NCBI GenBank assembly: GCA_001566745.1 | Contig: KQ964552.1 | Location: 53,483-81,442 of the forward strand | Direction: 5' to 3' | DNA: 27,960 nt | Origin: Conidiobolus coronatus NRRL 28638 | Lineage: Eukaryota; Entomophthoromycota; Entomophthoromycetes; Entomophthorales; Conidiobolaceae | Part shown: positions 10,231 to 20,600 of the stretch, in pieces | How positions within the stretch are numbered: the first letter of the stretch is position 1 | Layout: every line of letters starts with the position of its first letter | Notes under the pieces: model-generated | Told to the model about the DNA's origin: nothing | Databases searched by the model: none | Seen by the model: only the letters and a program-made list of their open reading frames with translations | Position numbers and translations under genes: made by a program

Positions 10231-10675
10231 ATGAGTTTTAATTTAGTTCAACACCGCCAAAGAGTGCTTAATATGTATAGAGAATTTTTGAGATTAAGCT
10301 ATGATTGGCCTAAAGATGTTTTAAGACCTAACAGAGATTTTAGAACACATTTGCACAAGCAAATAGTTACTGCTTTCAATGAGAACTCAGAGCTTCAGGC
10401 TGAAAGCGAACAAGTTCAAAAGCTTTTAGCTAAGGGTGACGAGCAATTAGAAGCTTTACAAAACTTATTAGATAACAAGTATCGTGATGAGGTAATTAAC
10501 ATTGGCCATTGAAATAATTAATACTAACTTTATTTAGCATACTTTATCTGATCAAATACTCAATCCAGCAAGTAATCCTCAATACTATAAGAAACTGTTA
10601 TCATCCCTCTCTCCCTACACTTATATGAACCCTTGGAAGGCCATATTTAGTAGATTGTTCGGAAGCAGCCAATAA
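10231..10675 (+). CDS. LYR-motif (Complex1_LYR) family mitochondrial protein
   Basis: LYR proteins are small mitochondrial factors that bind the acyl carrier protein and help assemble Fe-S clusters, respiratory complexes or mitoribosomes. Two exons, 10231..10491 and 10538..10675, give 132 aa; the 46-nt intron has a clear TACTAAC branch site. The N-terminal helix RQRVLNMYREFLRLSYDWP has the LYR-type motif as MYR plus the following L and basic residues. The second and third helices contain the conserved phenylalanine in IVTAFNENSEL and a G-D/E-L pattern. Exon 2 adds a C-terminal extension (SLSPYTYMNPWKAIF) that I do not recognise from LYRM1-9, SDHAF1, FMC1 or ISD11, so the exact subfamily is open. 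It shares a divergent promoter with a mitoribosomal protein, which suits a mitochondrial assembly role. Confidence 0.72.
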
Positions 10676-12418
10676 TCATCAAAGCCCTAAAATTATTAAC
10701 ATTAATTAAGTAATAACAAATCAATTAAAAATAAATTAAAATACAAACAAAATATGATTATAAGCTGTATTATATATTTATAAATCTACTGAAACACTCT
10801 CAAATATGCTCTTTTCCACGTTTAAAATCAGCAACTCTTAAAATGAAATTTATAACAACACAGCAAATTTATAAAAACCCTTAAACTAAGCAAATTTTAC
10901 CAATAATCGAAAATAATTATTTATTTTTGAATTTTTATCGATGATCAAATACTTTTTTCTATATTGAGCAAATTGCGAAAATAATATCAATTGATATTTA
11001 AAGTATATTGATTTAGCTATATAAGCTTAGAAAATACAAAGCGGGGAATGCAAACAAATTTGAGGTAATTTTCATTCCATCTCAGGAATTTTTTGCCAAG
11101 TTAATAAAAGGAATGTTGTCTAACTTTTAAATAGCATGATTTTCAATGTTACTGAATGCCAAGTTCCTAACTATTTTATAGATGTGGCATACAGCTAAAG
11201 TGCACTTTGTCTACTCTTATATCTTCATTAAAACGATATCTACAAGGATGAAATTTTAATTTATTATAATAAATTTAATTTGCTTGCTCTAGACTATCTA
11301 TGAAACTTTTACCTGCGTTGAACAAAACATTTAAGTTACATGCATAAACTAGAGCGTATTGAAATTTTATGGTTGAATGATAGGCATTTAGTAGGGAGAA
11401 TAAAGCTAATAAAAAGAACTAAGTATCAGTTAATTATATTGGATAAAATATAATTATAGATTGCATGATTTTACCGTTGCATTACGTAGTTTAAATAACT
11501 TGGTAAGGGTCCATCAACTCAATTTAATTTAACATACTAGCATTGTTAATTGTATTAGAGTGATTGTATAATTTAGTTTGCTTTATACTGGCTAATTAGA
11601 TTTAATAGTTCTAATTACTTGAATAATGGCTAGTATATTAATTAATATATATCCACGATATTTAGTATAATTCATATATATTAGCAGCAGTATATCGCTT
11701 AAATAGTAGAACTTAAATACAATTTTTGTTTCAAATTTAGACTAGCTGCGAATTTTCAGAGTAATTTTATCAGTTGCATTTTAAAGAGGGAAAATTGATC
11801 ATCAAAATTAATGATTGCATTAAGCAATTAATTATACTTTAAAGACTATAGTTAATGGAATAGAGCTAGTTAAAGGGGGATAAGGTTTAATGAGTTCGAT
11901 GAGAGCTAGTTTAATTTCTCAATTGGATATAAAATTAGATCCTTCGGATTATTGTAGATACTCTTTCTTATTTAATTCTTTCCAGTTCGTTAATTTTTCT
12001 AGTTCAATTGAAATTGGACTGGCTAATTTGGCAAGGATTGACTGGCAATTGATTTATCCCATCCAGTTTATGTATCCCTCAGTAAGTTATGAATGATGCA
12101 AATATTTATAATGTTTCATTTAGATGTTTAATTCAAGGTGTCTATTAGCTTCATTAAATCAGAGTGAGATATGAAGGTGTAAATAACGGATAACTTGAAA
12201 TAAGTTAATTATTTCATTATTGATAGTTAGGAAATTTTAAGGTAATTAATCAAATTTTTAGTCTTCAAGATATTCCCAATTTGGGCTAGCAACGAAAAAG
12301 GGGGAGGGGGAACGGGTTACTACATATCAATGGTTAGGGGATTGAGAATTAATTGTCTTCTCCCCTATAAATACCACGTCTCAATCTTCGATTCAGAATT
12401 TATGGTGTCTATCTTAAC
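10676..12418. other. Long intergenic region, mostly empty
   Basis: About 1.7 kb. From 10676 to about 12250 I see only AT-rich sequence with short frames. One frame at 11890..12096 (68 codons, ATG start) has no family resemblance and no splice continuation, so it is not called. The last 130 bp hold a recognisable promoter (G-rich boxes and a TATA box) for the gene at 12419. Confidence 0.5.
12299..12373 (+). promoter_or_regulatory. Promoter with STRE-like boxes and TATA box
   Basis: AGGGG occurs at 12299, 12305 and 12336, and its complement CCCCT at 12362..12366. This last box abuts TATAAATA at 12366..12373, about 46 bp before the ATG at 12419. AGGGG/CCCCT is the stress response element bound by Msn2/4-type C2H2 zinc fingers in fungi. 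Four copies in 70 bp stand out in such AT-rich DNA. This suggests regulated rather than constitutive expression; the factor in this organism is unknown. Confidence 0.5.
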
Positions 12419-13234
12419 ATGTTATCTACCACAAATAACTCAACTATTAAAATGAAGAGCAGACGCTCTACTAAGATTTGGAACGCTCTAAGAAGTTTAT
12501 TCAACGGCGAGTCTGAAGAAGATCCAGCTAAAAAGGCCTTCCACTCCCGTCTATTCTCTTACAAAGATCCGATGGCTGATACCAGCCTGAAATATAATAT
12601 TGTATGGAATCCTCCTTCCATAGTGGGACTGGAAGAATCGGTTTTCTTATCACCTTCCATCTCTGATGAAAGCCACTTGGAAGACCTCGAGGATGATGAA
12701 GACGAAGAAGATGAAGAAGAAGACTCAGATACCTCTTCAGAAGACTGGTCCTTAAGCTCGATGCTTGAAGCCACAAATATATCTCCTCCTTCGCCAGATT
12801 CTTTGGTCAAAAGGAGTGCTTCTATGTCTAATACTAGCATAAAATCTATTCTAAAACCTGCCCGCTCAAGTTCGATTAGCATTCACAGCAAAAACATCCA
12901 AAGCTCGCCATCACACCCTAATTTAAAGTTATCAAAAAAAGCAAGTCTAAAGCATAGTAAATCCAGCTACTTGGGATCCAAGTTAAAGATAAACGCACCT
13001 GCTCCAGAAAAGTTATATGCATCTTCAAACAGCTCTACAAAGTCATGCCGATTCGATAGCACAGTGCTTGTATTTGAAACCTATCACCCTGGAGATTATG
13101 ATCGCGCCGAACCTGAGCACCCACCTATGACGGGTAAAGAACTGGAAAAGATTTACCTAGAACTCAGGCGATTCAAGCTCAAAGAAATGACAATTCATCC
13201 CAACTCTGTGCATAACATCTCACTCTCAATTTAA
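12419..13234 (+). CDS. Acidic/serine-rich fungal protein with conserved C-terminal YDR-ELxxFKxxEM block
   Basis: Single exon, 271 aa; a second ATG at codon 12 (12452) could also serve. Visible parts are a basic N-terminus with RSTKIWNALRSLF, an acidic run at residues 88-108, a Ser-rich middle with SILKP (143-147) and a PKA-like KRSAS, and a C-terminal block at 210-265. That block reads RFDSTVLVFETYHPGDYDR, then MTGKELEKIYLELRRFKLKEMTIHPNS. The pattern RF-x-V-x-T-x-YDR followed by EL-xx-FK-xx-EM-x-(V/I)H-xx-S is, from memory, a shared C-terminal block of uncharacterised fungal proteins, often with an upstream SILK motif. Its function is not known to me. The promoter carries STRE-like boxes and a strong TATA, unlike the housekeeping genes around it. 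No membrane segment or signal peptide is seen. Confidence 0.75.
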   Translation: MLSTTNNSTIKMKSRRSTKIWNALRSLFNGESEEDPAKKAFHSRLFSYKDPMADTSLKYNIVWNPPSIVGLEESVFLSPSISDESHLEDLEDDEDEEDEEEDSDTSSEDWSLSSMLEATNISPPSPDSLVKRSASMSNTSIKSILKPARSSSISIHSKNIQSSPSHPNLKLSKKASLKHSKSSYLGSKLKINAPAPEKLYASSNSSTKSCRFDSTVLVFETYHPGDYDRAEPEHPPMTGKELEKIYLELRRFKLKEMTIHPNSVHNISLSI

Positions 13235-13937
13235 ATCTGTGTACTTTTATTTTGATTAAGCGGGGGAATGAGGAGGGCTAGAGGAGATTGTTGTTCTTAC
13301 CTATATGAAATTGGAACTAATTGTCAGAGCAATTAATCCAATTAAGCTTAGCTCATTTGTATTATTTGGCATACTTTTATCATAGCTCTCCCGCTATAAA
13401 ACTATATTTCATTGAGTGAAATAAACCATTTAACTGCCAATAATCATACCATATTGCTTGTTAATAAGAGTATATACATATATAACTAGCCTAATATACT
13501 TATCCACAGCTCCTTCTTTAATTTATTCTACTATTTAAATAAAACACTGAATACATTAATATTTACCCTAATTATCACTAACTCTTTCCTCTCAGTTTTG
13601 CCTTACCCCTTAAGTTTATTTATAAATTATTCAATTTTATCTTATTGGCTAATTTGATCATTATTTCATTCTTTGTCTATTCAGTTTTGGAATAGTAAAG
13701 GCGACATAATGTAAATTGGTTAAAGAGTTTAACGCTGTATTTGTTAGAAGGGTTTAGTGTCAGTATTCCAGTTATTTAGCTAGTAATTAGGTATATTATT
13801 CAGCACTAATGTAATTGCAATTATGGTTATTAGCATAAAACAAACTTGAAAATCCCATAAATAATAACTCAAATAAAACTCTATAAATTCTATCAAAGTG
13901 GAAAAATGTGTAAAAGATACCTAATAAAAAATTGAAT
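13235..13937. other. Intergenic region
   Basis: AT-rich spacer of about 700 bp. A short purine-rich G-run stretch (about 13260-13285) directly follows the stop codon of the upstream gene and is probably in its 3' untranslated region. An ATCCCATAA element lies near the right end. No gene or RNA recognised. Confidence 0.5.
13852..13860 (+). promoter_or_regulatory. ATCCCATAA promoter element (unknown gene)
   Basis: A perfect plus-strand copy lies about 78 bp upstream of the ATG at 13938. It is the only copy on this list attached to a gene of unknown function. Confidence 0.55.
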
Positions 13938-14640
13938 ATGAGTGGTTTTGAAAGATTTAATATAGACTCCAAATTTGACTACGATATTTCAAAGTATGAT
14001 AAGTTAATTCAAAATTATAAGAGTAATCCTTATTTGTATTTAAATAGACGATATGATATGTACACTAAAGGTAAAAATATTAAAACTGTATTAAACATAC
14101 ATTATTTAACAATATTTTTAGTATTTGAGTTTGAAAACACTGATTTTAAGTTAGAATTAATGATATTAAAATCACCTAATGGGTAAGATTATGTAGATTT
14201 AATTGGCTAAAGTTAATTAACAACTATTATTAGAGTATTCACCTTACACATTAAAGATCCATCTACTGAAATTCAATCTTTGAAATTTAATGAAAAATTA
14301 TTCAAAGCTCCAGCTTCAAAAAACGCAAATACTTTGACCAAAGATGATGAGCTACTCACATTAAATGTCAACGGCGCTGAGGGATTGAGTGTTAAAATTG
14401 GTATAACTTTTAAATTAATTGAATTAACTCAAGAATTGGAAAATGATATTAAGCCTATTTATAGCCAGGTAGAATCATATAAATCATATTAGCAAACTTA
14501 ATTACTTATAAAATATTTAGCTTTATGACAAAAATTATTTATTCATGGCACAATTAGCAAGTAATAGGCCTATTGATAACTGGACTTTAACCCAGCCAAG
14601 GATCCAAGATGGTGACAATCAAGATTTAGAAGAAGAATAG
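13938..14640 (+). CDS. Unknown 182-aa protein, four exons
   Basis: Four exons join in phase: 13938..14070, 14122..14182, 14234..14468 and 14521..14640. The three introns (51, 51 and 52 nt) start GTAA, GTAA and GTAG and end TAG. The protein starts MSGFERFNID; frames upstream lack an ATG. Alternating hydrophobic strands suggest a beta-rich domain in the middle: VFEFENTDFKLELMILKS, VFTLHIKD, LTLNVNGAEGLSVKIGITFKL. The N-terminus is rich in Tyr, Asp and Asn (NPYLYLNRRYDMY) and the C-terminus is acidic (DLEEE). There is no signal peptide, membrane segment or zinc motif. I do not recognise the family. Splice consistency and the upstream ATCCCATAA element support a real, constitutively expressed gene, probably in basic cell function. 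Confidence 0.72.
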
Positions 14641-14709
14641 AAAATTTAGTGTATTTTAATAAATTTTGTTTTACAAAAAATAATGGATCTTTTTTATGTT
14701 TTATCATTT

Positions 14710-15772
14710 CTATTCTAATTTACCTTCTTTTTTAGCTAATTTAGCTAATTTAGCTCTCTTTTGATCTTGAACGAAGAAGTTATAGAAGAGGGCAAGCATG
14801 GAGATCATGTAGAACCAGAGAATAACAGAGAGTTGAGTAGAGTAGTGTTCAGCGGGGTTAGGTCTCAAAATGAAAGCGTTTATAATATTATAGGTGGCTT
14901 GGACGAACATACAGGTGAATTGGAACATTTGGCAAGTTGTGATATATCTCTTGATAAGAGAGACTTGCTTAATGCCAACAGCTGAGCAGAAGTAGTATCC
15001 ATACATAATAACGTGGATTAAAGAGTTGAAAGCTGCAGAAAAGTAAGCTTCACCATTGGGAGCAATAAGAGTCACATACCACCAAATTCCAAAGATTGTA
15101 GAATGGTGATAAACATGAAGGAAAGAAATTTGACGATAGTTCTTCTTTACAATCATAATCATAGTATCAACAAATTCCCAAATTTTAGAAATATAGAATA
15201 CCCAAACAATTTTGGCCATCTAAACTATCATTAGTACGGTAAAGATAAATATATTTAGTTACTTACAGGTATCCCATTACGAGTATGATCGGCAGGGTTT
15301 CCAAATAGAGAGTACTTGTCATGAATTGACTGTAATAAGATACCATAGAACATGTAGCCAGATAAGAGAGCTAATCCAAGATTATGAAGTAAAGAAAAGA
15401 ATTTGACATCCAATCTAGGCAAGTTTTTAGTAATTTTCTTGCCAATAAAGACAGCGAGTAGATATCCAATAATAATACTCAATACGTGGAAAGGATTCAT
15501 TAAGGGAAGATGCTTAGCTAAAGGGGATTGATTGTTTTCTAAGAAAGTTTTGATGGTAGAAACTTGAGCTGGAAAGTATTGAATAGCTTGATCTTCAAGA
15601 ATATTTAAAACGGGCTTGCTGCGTTCTATCCATGAAGATACCAAATTAATGATAATATCAGCTGGAGCGCTGTAGTAGCCATAGGTACCATCTGCTGAAG
15701 CTGTATTATTCAATTGAAAGAGTATTAGATCAACTTTGATTAAAGCTATAGTTTTATAATTTACTTACACAT
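14710..15772 (-). CDS. Very-long-chain/PUFA fatty acid elongase (ELO family, GLELO-like)
   Basis: ELO enzymes of the ER membrane condense malonyl-CoA with acyl-CoA, the first step of fatty-acid elongation. Three exons on the minus strand, 15772..15769, 15700..15267 and 15219..14710, give 315 aa. The first coding exon is just ATGT, followed by GTAAGT; downstream TCT-TCA-GCA keeps phase. Without it the long frame has no ATG. Family marks are KIWEFVDT (158-165), the catalytic histidine box HVYHH (181-185), NSLIHVIMYGYY (211-222) and several membrane helices. The tail is Lys-rich. The text around SPLAKHLPLMNPFHVL, FSLLHNLGL, QISFLHVYHHS and APNGEAYFSAA closely resembles the Mortierella gamma-linolenate elongase GLELO, which suggests C18 PUFA elongation toward arachidonate. 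Substrate choice is inference. No ATCCCATAA element lies upstream. Confidence 0.92.
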
Positions 15773-16873
15773 TTTTGATTATTTCTGTTATAACAAAATT
15801 TAACAAATCTTATTGGCAAAGAAGATTAGATATGAAGAAGAGATCACGTATTTATACATAGAAGTTTGATTCATTAAACGCAAAATAGAATGAATTAACT
15901 TGAATGAGTCATACGTAAATCGGAAAAAGTGTACAAATTAATTTATGCTATGCTCATTGTCACAAGAGAGTGACGAAATGTATATATTGGATTTAATTGG
16001 CTCTTTAAGGCTAATTTATGTTTCTCAAATATCTATTTCAGTAAAGTGCTTAATTAATTCTTATTTAATCACCATCTCATCTCAAAAATTCGGAAAAATT
16101 TGAACAATTAGAGGTTTATATGAAAATCTCAATCTTATCAGTTAAATTTTATAATACAGTAATTTCATTCTACCTAAAGTGTTCATATTAACAAAAATAA
16201 TAATTTTTTATGTGAAATATGGATTAAAAGCTAATAATCGCAATATAATTATAAGAATATCATATTTAAAATGAAACTTTGCTGTACAAATAAAAAATAA
16301 TCTCAATAATACAATTACTCCAAACTGGTTAACATGATTATAATTTGATTATTGTAGAGTATAATTAGAACATAATTTATATCCTCTTAATTATACTTTA
16401 ACAGTAGTTTATACAAATATAAATCAACCTTTTTTCTTCATTTAGCTAACATTGATTAAGTAAGGAGTATTATACTTAATTATGGTTTTTAACTTTAATC
16501 TTGACGCCAACTCATTAAGGTAAGAGTTGTATCCATTTTAATTTTATACTTAACTGAAGATAAGATTTAAAACTTTTATCTTTAATTGAGTTAAACAATA
16601 ATCCAATAAACTTTAGTTTAAAAACACGTCGCCAAATAAAAGTTTATTTTAACCAGTTTTTACATAAATATTCCCATATTAAACCAATTGAAACTTCCAA
16701 GATTTTGCACTTTATAGAGCAATAAAGATTTATTTTAAAGAACAAATACAAAGCAGCGTATTATTGACATATGAAAAAGTAGGTTCAATTAATTAATACG
16801 TCATTAATGTAATTATATATCATACTTGATTTAGCCACAACAACAAATATTTGTTTATTTAAATATTAATAAA
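15773..16873. other. Intergenic region before the gap
   Basis: AT-rich, about 1.1 kb, holding the elongase promoter at its left end. At 16482..16519 a plus-strand ATG opens 12 codons (MVFNFNLDANSL) and is followed by AG and a good donor GTAAGAG. This could be a first exon of a gene running into the gap, but no convincing second exon follows before 16873, so it is not called. Confidence 0.4.
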
Positions 16874-17426
16874 NNNNNNNNNNNNNNNNNNNNNNNNNNN
16901 NNNNNNNNNNNNNNNNNNNNNNNNNNNNNNNNNNNNNNNNNNNNNNNNNNNNNNNNNNNNNNNNNNNNNNNNNNNNNNNNNNNNNNNNNNNNNNNNNNNN
17001 NNNNNNNNNNNNNNNNNNNNNNNNNNNNNNNNNNNNNNNNNNNNNNNNNNNNNNNNNNNNNNNNNNNNNNNNNNNNNNNNNNNNNNNNNNNNNNNNNNNN
17101 NNNNNNNNNNNNNNNNNNNNNNNNNNNNNNNNNNNNNNNNNNNNNNNNNNNNNNNNNNNNNNNNNNNNNNNNNNNNNNNNNNNNNNNNNNNNNNNNNNNN
17201 NNNNNNNNNNNNNNNNNNNNNNNNNNNNNNNNNNNNNNNNNNNNNNNNNNNNNNNNNNNNNNNNNNNNNNNNNNNNNNNNNNNNNNNNNNNNNNNNNNNN
17301 NNNNNNNNNNNNNNNNNNNNNNNNNNNNNNNNNNNNNNNNNNNNNNNNNNNNNNNNNNNNNNNNNNNNNNNNNNNNNNNNNNNNNNNNNNNNNNNNNNNN
17401 NNNNNNNNNNNNNNNNNNNNNNNNNN
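16874..17426. other. Assembly gap (553 N)
   Basis: All bases are undetermined. The gap ends only 13 bases before the tRNA-Gly 3' end, so whatever lies next to that tRNA is not visible. A repeat at this place would explain the gap but cannot be seen. Confidence 0.99.
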
Positions 17427-17428
17427 GT

Positions 17429-17434
17429 AAAAAA
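17429..17434 (-). terminator. Pol III terminator of tRNA-Gly
   Basis: On the minus strand a run of six T follows five bases after the tRNA discriminator base, a standard RNA polymerase III stop. Confidence 0.65.
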
Positions 17435-17439
17435 CTTAC

Positions 17440-17510
17440 TGCAATGGCGGGGAATCGAACCCCGGTCTACCGCGTGGCAGGCGGTAATTATACCACTAAA
17501 CCACCATTGC
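17440..17510 (-). tRNA. tRNA-Gly (anticodon GCC)
   Basis: A complete 71-nt tRNA folds by hand. The acceptor is GCAATGG with CCATTGC and discriminator A. The D arm contains the A-box TGGTTTAGTGGTA. The anticodon stem ACCGC/GCGGT encloses the loop CTGCCAC, giving GCC, which reads GGC/GGU glycine codons. The T arm has GGGGTTCGATTCCCC (B-box GGTTCGATTCC). No intron, no encoded CCA. Confidence 0.95.
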
Positions 17511-17649
17511 TTATCACTTGGTGTATTTTTACTTTTATATTTTATATCTAATAGTTATCTATTAAACATTTCAACTTTGTTGTTTATTAGATTAATTTAA
17601 TACTATGTATATATTTAAATTTTAAATTATTTATTTGAATTCATTTGAT

Positions 17650-20600
17650 TTAGACGTTAATAGGCTGAATTAATTTCCATCCATTATTAATTGATTCCTG
17701 ATCTGCTTGACCAATGATAACACTGGCTCCCTTAGGATAACTGGAATGTAAGAGCTTTTCAGCTATTACCTTCAAATCAGTTTCCTTAGCGGTTAAGAAA
17801 GTATGACGTCTAGCCTTGGCCATATCAAGAGTAATTCCTGAAGTCCACTCTGAGAGACCTTCTTGACTTGCTGAAAGTGGGTGATCAATAGATTGGAATA
17901 CTGATAACTTGGCTTCGTTCAATTCACGCTCTTCAAACTTGTGATTTAAAGCCCATTCAAGACTTTGTTTGTATACCTGTTCACAGTTTTGATATGGGTT
18001 AGGATCTCTGTAACTGTAGAAAGATAATGTACCACGAGTAGAGTCATGGGTAGCACCTCCTCCATAAGCACCTCCCTTTTCACGGATTTCTCTGTGAAGG
18101 TAGAGATGAGTTAATAAGGTAGAGAGGATTTGGTAATGGGGACTAGTAGGATCTTGGAATGGAACAGTAGAGAGTGCTCTTGATGAGTAGTAAGAGTTGA
18201 AGGGATAAGCAAAGGTATTAAGATCAGTAGGGTTAATTTCAACGCTTTCTAAAGAAATAGGTTGATAAGATTCTTGAGCAGAAGTTGAAACTAATTGATT
18301 CTGGAGCTTAGCAAAGAGGGATTCGTGCTCATTATGAGTGGTTTGCTCAGATACAACGAAAGCCTTTAAAGTGCTGGGATTAATCAATAATTTATGTAAA
18401 CTCTTGAGGTGTTGAGTGATTTGAGGTAAAAGAGAATCTACATTGTTGGCAAGATAAGTCATGAAACGAGTTTGGTACATTCCAGAGTATATATCAGTGA
18501 TTTTCTATAAATATTGTTAATAAAATTAAAATTGGCATAATATGTTAAAATCTTACAGCTGATTCCGATAAAATACCACTAGCAAAGCCTCTAGCAAAAG
18601 TATGACCTGAGTCTGCTACTGATCCATTTAAGGAAGAAGCGGAGTTCAAGATTAAAGTCTTAATACGATCGGGCTGATCAAAGTTGGTTTCTAAGAGGAT
18701 TTTGGTCATTAATCTATACATTTCGCTAGATTTGTCGTTTAAGGCATGAGATGCAAAAGTAACACCATGAGTGTAACCTTCTAAGTTAGCCAAAGAGCTA
18801 GTGACATATGGTGAATAAGAAATTCCACCAGTAGAAAGTAGGATTTCTTCATCTAATTCAGCCATTGATTTGTCGTGGCAACCTAAGAAGCTTAAACATT
18901 CGCATAAAAGTGGAACAAATGGTCTTAAGTGAGCAGGGATATCGTTTGGAAGAGATTGTCTAATTTTAAGGTAGCTTATTCCATTTGTATTAGTATCTCT
19001 AAAAGTGATAGGAACACTAGTGTTAGTTGATGATGTAATAGGATATGACTTGGGATTCTTTTGAATGTCGTCAATTGTTAATGTAGGTAAACAGCTAAGA
19101 TCTAAATAATAATGAGTATAGTTATATTTAATTATATCTAGTTATTACCTTCTTTAGACATTTGTCTACGTTGAAGCTCAGCGTTGAATTCTTGGATTGT
19201 AGTTTCATCTTTTTCTGATTTAACCTTATTTTTAACAATATCTTTAAGCATAGAGTTTTCTTGCTGCTGGATTTGCTGTTCAAATTCTTTTGATGGTTCA
19301 GCAATATAGATTAATTTTCTGGGATTGTCCAATAAATATTTTCTGATTAAACCTTCGAAAAAGTCACCTTTAGCAATTTCACTTCTAAGCTTAGCTAAAT
19401 GCTATAAAATATATTAATACAATAGAAGCAAAGAATATTTAGATTTCTAAACTAACCTGGTCAATTTCTAAAGGATCTAAAGGATTTAATCCATAGTTCC
19501 AGTTATTCATAATACTTTGAACCAATCTAATACCAAAGTTGCTTCCACGATGACGGAAAGATAACTCGATGTTCAATAAAGCACCTTCAATTAAATCTTT
19601 GCTGAAACCTTCCTTGGAAACAGTTTCTAAAGTTTCATAAATAGTTTTCTCAATCTTTTCTAAGTTACTTGGGTTGACGCCTTGTACACCAATAGATAAT
19701 GAAGTGATGGGAGATTGTGCGTTGTAGCCAGTGGTAGGAGAGTACTCAGTGCCCAAATGTGTATCCAAAAGAGCTTTTTGAAGGGGTGCGCCACTAGTAC
19801 CGGTCAAGAGAGAAAATAGTAATCCCAAACTCATTGTAGTAAATGTATCAGTGACTTCATTGGTTAACCAAGATACAGAAATTTTATGTTGCTGTTCGGG
19901 ATTAAGCATAGGATCGAAAGGACCTTTAACAACGACTTTTCTGGGAGCATTCCAGGTGGGGTGTGTAGCAAAGCTTGGTAAGGGAGATGGCTTTGGAGAA
20001 GTTTCAAGAGTGTGAGTTAACTTTTCGTTAAGCTTGCTCAGGTGTTGATCAAGAGGGAAATTACCAAAAGTAAAGATTTTGGCATTGTTAGGATGGTAGT
20101 GATCATCATGGAATTTTTTAAGATGTTCCCAAGTGAGCTCAGGAATATTTAGAGGGTGGCCTCCGCTAACTTGATTGTATACACAGCCTTCATAGAGATG
20201 TTTTTGATGATCATAATAGTAAACTGCACCATGATCACTGAAAACACCTTTCATTTCATTAAATACGATACCTTTAAATTCCCATTCGTTGGTTTCAGGA
20301 TTCTTTTCTATTCTCCATCCTTCTTGAGAAAAGTCATACTCGCTGAGAATTGGTTTAAATACAGAGTCTAAATATACGCTCATTAGGTTGTAATAATCAG
20401 TGGGGTTTTGAGTGGAAAATGGATATTGAGTAAAATCATTAGCAGTCCAAGCGTTCATGTAAGTAGCTAAGGAACGAGGCATCATCTTGAAAAAAGGGTC
20501 TCTTACTGGGTAGGTTTGAGATCCACATAAAGTAGTATGTTCCTAATAATAGTTAATATGTGTTATAATAATTAAATCTCATAAAATAATTACCAAAATA

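Noticed and set aside
12058-12065. TTATCCCATCC near the promoter of the 271-aa gene as a ninth promoter element
   Set aside because: Only the ATCCCAT core matches, the final AA is missing, and it lies about 360 bp from the ATG.
11890-12096. 68-codon plus-strand ORF with ATG start
   Set aside because: No family resemblance, no splice continuation, ordinary length for chance in one frame, and no promoter element nearby.
12528-12882. Two minus-strand ORFs opposite the 271-aa gene, one with a serine run
   Set aside because: Antisense shadows of the acidic GAA/GAT-rich coding stretch on the plus strand.
13046-13060. KSCRFD as an RVxF-type PP1 docking site in the 271-aa protein
   Set aside because: The required Val/Ile position is Cys, so the motif is degenerate; not claimed.
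16482-16519. Possible first exon (12 codons then AG and donor GTAAGAG) running toward the gap
   Set aside because: No convincing second coding exon before the gap at 16874; too short to call a gene.
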